This document shows positions 7,334-8,698 of a DNA stretch of 8,698 nt, in pieces. The DNA lies in assembly GCA_029242295.1 (NCBI GenBank), contig JAQWUF010000018.1, positions 1 through 8,698 of the forward strand. The letters run 5' to 3'. Position numbers and translations under genes: made by a program. Numbering within the stretch: position 1 is the stretch's first letter; each line of letters opens with the position of its first letter. The notes under the pieces were generated by a model. It ran no database searches and was not told the origin of the DNA. It was given only the letters and a program-made list of their open reading frames with translations. This stretch comes from UBA2040 sp002332715 (GTDB lineage Bacteria > Bacteroidota > Bacteroidia > Flavobacteriales_D > Crocinitomicaceae).

Positions 7334-7504
7334 GAGAATAATATTATTGTTGATTTCGGAAAAACAAAGTTGATTGACCACTCGTTTATGAGTTTTATCC
7401 ACAAATATCAAAATGAGAAAATAGAAAATGGGCAAATTTGCCAAATCATAGGATATGATAATCACAAACCGTTTTTCAAACACCCATTGGCAAACAGAAA
7501 ATAA
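7334..7504 (+). pseudogene. 3' remnant of a SulP-type anion transporter (end of STAS domain)
   Basis: This frame is open from just after a TGA at 7331-7333 to TAA at 7502-7504, 56 codons. It reads IIVDFGKTKLIDHSFM, then a helix with HKYQNEKIENG, then QIIGYDNHKP and KHPLANRK. This is the layout of the C-terminal STAS domain of SulP transporters: a VIDF strand, a K-x-IDH-S segment, a helix, a IxGxxxHK strand and a closing HPLAxRK. SulP proteins carry sulfate, bicarbonate or similar anions, and their membrane part, normally several hundred residues, is absent here. There is no start codon at a sensible place, so no functional protein is expected. The assignment rests on motif recognition in a short piece. 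Confidence 0.6.
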
Positions 7505-7587
7505 GTGAAAAAATTAATCAATAACAGCCAAAAGAATTAACCAACCTGCTAAACTTGTTTATAATTGGGCTACAGTCACTTTTTTGC

Positions 7588-7619
7588 TTTGAAGAAGATT
7601 ACTTAGGCACATAGTTTTG
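7588..7619 (+). promoter_or_regulatory. Near-consensus Bacteroidota promoter in gene-free DNA
   Basis: TTTG at 7588-7591 and TAGTTTTG at 7612-7619 match the -33 and -7 boxes (TAnnTTTG) with 20 nt between them, inside the normal range. Transcription would start near 7625 and run rightwards. No protein gene lies downstream on this strand; the first signal met is the hairpin at 7745-7773. It may drive a short RNA, or be a leftover of the rearranged area or chance in AT-rich DNA. Confidence 0.35.
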
Positions 7620-7742
7620 AATTCTCAACATACTTTTCCTTAAAATATAAGTCAAGTTCTATTCTGAACCTATCATTTCGAGAGAACCCCGAACCATATA
7701 GCTGTAAAGACGTTATGAACTCTCAACCAAAATCTATTGTAC

Positions 7743-7773
7743 AAAAAAGGTTCAGTGTAATACTGAACCTTTT
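7743..7773 (-). terminator. Symmetric terminator after the tRNA-Met gene
   Basis: A perfect 12-bp stem pairs 7745-7756 with 7762-7773 around a 5-nt loop (GTAAT on the plus strand, 7757-7761). On the minus strand it starts 2 nt after the tRNA's last base and ends in a T-run (7743-7748), so it should end the tRNA transcript. The plus strand also ends in TTTT (7770-7773), so it may stop transcription from the left as well. Confidence 0.85.
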
Positions 7774-7774
7774 G

Positions 7775-7848
7775 TAGCGAGAGGGAGATTTGAACTCCCG
7801 ACCTCCGGGTTATGAATCCGGCGCTCTAACCAACTGAGCTACCTCGCC
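7775..7848 (-). tRNA. tRNA-Met (anticodon CAT), elongator type
   Basis: The minus strand folds as a complete 74-nt cloverleaf: acceptor GGCGAGG paired with TCTCGCT (G-T pairs at both ends), D-arm GCTC/GAGC with loop AGTTGGTTA, anticodon loop TTCATAA with stem CCGGA/CCCGG (A-C at the last pair), variable loop AGGTC, T-arm GGGAG/CTCCC with loop TTCAAAT, and discriminator A. The anticodon CAT is at 7812-7814. The CCA end is not encoded. The anticodon stem lacks the three consecutive G-C pairs of initiator tRNA, and pair 1-72 is G-T, so it reads as elongator Met. An Ile2 tRNA (CAT modified to lysidine) cannot be excluded from sequence alone but the body looks like Met. Confidence 0.93.
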
Positions 7849-7998
7849 ATATTTGAGCTTATAAACTAACTTGACGACTTTGTCCCGATCTATATCGGGA
7901 TCGCCATTTCCTAAAGCTTTGTCTGTTTCGGGGTGCAAATATAATGGTTTTTTGAATTTGCCAAGCTCAGAAAAGTGATTTTTTAATTTTTCTGTTGC
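7849..7998 (-). other. tRNA-Met leader and spacer with short inverted repeat
   Basis: From the predicted transcription start near 7930 to the tRNA at 7848 there is a leader of about 80 nt that must be removed during 5' maturation. It holds TCCCGAT (7883-7889), CTAT, ATCGGGA (7894-7900), a 7-bp hairpin of a type (CCCGAT...ATCGGG) that recurs between genes in many Flavobacteriia and may be a REP-like element. On the minus strand, 7968-7994 can form a weak 7-bp hairpin (CAGAAAA/TTTTCTG, 13-nt loop) after the methyltransferase gene's stop; it is a poor terminator candidate. Confidence 0.5.
7936..7964 (-). promoter_or_regulatory. Promoter of the tRNA-Met gene
   Basis: On the minus strand TTG (7964-7962), 18 nt, then TATATTTG (7943-7936) match the Bacteroidota -33/-7 consensus exactly, followed by CACCCC, a common start-site context for tRNA and rRNA genes in this phylum. 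It lies between the methyltransferase gene and the tRNA, so the tRNA is transcribed independently. Confidence 0.75.
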
Positions 7999-8698
7999 TT
8001 AAGAACGATCTTCTTCAAAAAGAAGCTTCGTTTTGTGTTTTAATGTTCTTAAAATCAATGATATTGATAAAGCAACGACGAGCACGATTGTATAATTCGA
8101 ATTCCACTCCAAAGAATAATCTTCAAAGAAATTTCGTAATAAGTCCACAAAAAGGAATCCGATAATAGTTGCCGTTACACCAGAATACTCTCTTCTTAAA
8201 ATCGTTTTCACTGAAAATGGAATGGGTGTTTTTACATAGTTTTTACCACTTGGCCAGAAGGGCGGCACAGTCATTGACCAATCCACATACTCCGCGCCAA
8301 ACTTCTTCTCCAAAAATCGCTCTTCAGCAAACATAATGCGCTCGTAGTACAACCAAAATAGAAGCGATACCAAAATGATAAACCAAAAATTGAAGGTGTA
8401 CATCACGATACCAATCCACATAAAGTAGTTTCCAAGGTACAATGGGTGACGAACCGTAGAATAAATACCTTTTGTGTTCAATTCATCCGCTACTTGTTCT
8501 TTCGTATTTCGTCCAGAAGTGTATTTACTACTCATTCCTATCGCTATCGCCCTGATTGCTTGACCGATAAAAGAAATTAACGAACAGATTATCAACAATA
8601 CCCAAAACAAGGTGTCGTCGTTATTAATGAACTGGTAGTTAGTAAAGTAAACTACTGGAATTGCCATTGCGAACAACACAATAGGTATCTGTCCCCTG
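7999..8698 (-). CDS. Membrane methyltransferase of the ICMT/PEMT-like family, 5' end cut by window edge
   Basis: The frame is open from the stop at 7999-8001 to the window edge. A GTG at 8677-8679 lies inside the first membrane segment (QIPIVLFAMAIPVVYF), so the true start is beyond the window. Counting from that GTG, membrane helices lie near 1-12, 24-47, 84-111, 166-182 and 197-211. The family signature is present: YSTVRHPLYLGN at 73-84 and EERFLEKKFGAEYVDW at 119-134, then PPFWPSGKN. These build the S-adenosylmethionine pocket in isoprenylcysteine carboxyl methyltransferases and relatives. Bacteria of this group lack prenylated CAAX proteins, so the substrate is more likely a lipid; the TSGRNT...LNTKGIYS...RHPLYLGN layout recalls lipid A phosphate methyltransferases, but this is only a suggestion. 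The C-terminal two helices extend past the minimal domain. Upstream context is not visible. Confidence 0.82.
   Translation of the reverse strand, partial: RGQIPIVLFAMAIPVVYFTNYQFINNDDTLFWVLLIICSLISFIGQAIRAIAIGMSSKYTSGRNTKEQVADELNTKGIYSTVRHPLYLGNYFMWIGIVMYTFNFWFIILVSLLFWLYYERIMFAEERFLEKKFGAEYVDWSMTVPPFWPSGKNYVKTPIPFSVKTILRREYSGVTATIIGFLFVDLLRNFFEDYSLEWNSNYTIVLVVALSISLILRTLKHKTKLLFEEDRS

Larger units (their letters stand above)
7505..7774. other. Gene-free stretch next to a tRNA, with promoter and terminator
   Basis: I see no coding region here on either strand. It holds the promoter-like site at 7588-7619 and the symmetric hairpin at 7745-7773, described separately. CATTTCGAGAGAA at 7674-7686 resembles a degenerate copy of the TCATTTCGAG-type intergenic repeats found in many environmental Bacteroidota; that is a weak match. 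The octamer CTGAACCT appears at 7664-7671 and again inside the terminator at 7763-7770. Confidence 0.5.

Noticed and set aside
7205..7483. A 92-codon open frame on the minus strand across the gene debris
   Set aside because: The plus strand here shows protein-like sequence with SulP/STAS motifs in its own frame, and the minus translation shows no domain or signal I recognise. It is most likely a by-product of the plus-strand coding remnants.
7625..7775. 6S RNA or another known ncRNA class in the gene-free stretch
   Set aside because: I could not find the long closing stem with a central bubble expected for 6S RNA, nor the conserved core of any riboswitch I know.
8677..8679. GTG as the start of the membrane methyltransferase
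   Set aside because: It lies within a hydrophobic helix, and the frame stays open with sensible residues (RGQIPI) to the window edge, so the start is outside.
1..8698. CRISPR array, insertion sequence, prophage or defence system
   Set aside because: No regularly spaced repeats, transposase, integrase or nuclease/toxin domains are visible; the intact genes are household or secreted proteins.

Overview
The window reads as chromosomal DNA of a Bacteroidota bacterium, most likely a Flavobacteriia-type genome. It is AT-rich. One secreted protease ends in a type IX secretion system (T9SS) type A sorting domain with a YPNP motif. A DUF5606 protein, a family I know only from this phylum, is present. 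Several promoter-like sites fit the Bacteroidota -33/-7 pattern (TTG, about 16-20 nt, TAnnTTTG) and not E. coli sigma70, and start codons lack clear Shine-Dalgarno sequences. I cannot assign a genus.

Layout: 1-90 is an AT-rich palindromic repeat patch. 91-564 (-) encodes a small exported SnoaL/NTF2-fold protein. 570-597 is a terminator hairpin whose T-run touches that gene's start codon. 617-2206 (-) encodes a secreted subtilisin-family (S8) protease without a T9SS tail. A 98-bp divergent spacer separates it from a second, unrelated-looking S8 protease at 2305-4635 (+), which has an Ig-like module and a T9SS tail. 4685-5284 (+) is a DUF5606 protein with an unusual Lys/Ala/Pro tail, preceded by a good promoter candidate and followed by a strong terminator. 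5350-7062 (+) is an M3-family zinc oligoendopeptidase.

7112-7504 is gene debris. The frameshifted 5' end of a secreted-protein gene is joined to the last 56 codons of what looks like a SulP-type anion transporter (STAS domain end). 7505-7774 has no gene but carries a near-consensus promoter and a symmetric terminator, so it could express a short RNA. 7775-7848 (-) is an elongator tRNA-Met(CAT) with a well-formed promoter about 90 bp upstream and its own terminator. 7999 to the right edge (-) is a membrane methyltransferase of the ICMT/PEMT-like family, cut at its N-terminus by the window edge.

Functionally, three of the six intact or near-intact protein genes are peptidases: two exported serine proteases transcribed divergently and one cytoplasmic oligopeptidase. 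This would suit a polymer-degrading heterotroph that cuts proteins outside the cell and finishes peptides inside, but co-regulation is not shown. I do not see a clear new multi-gene system here. The most unusual items are the fused gene debris with a possible short RNA beside it, the histone-H1-like tail on the DUF5606 protein, and the terminator that abuts a start codon.
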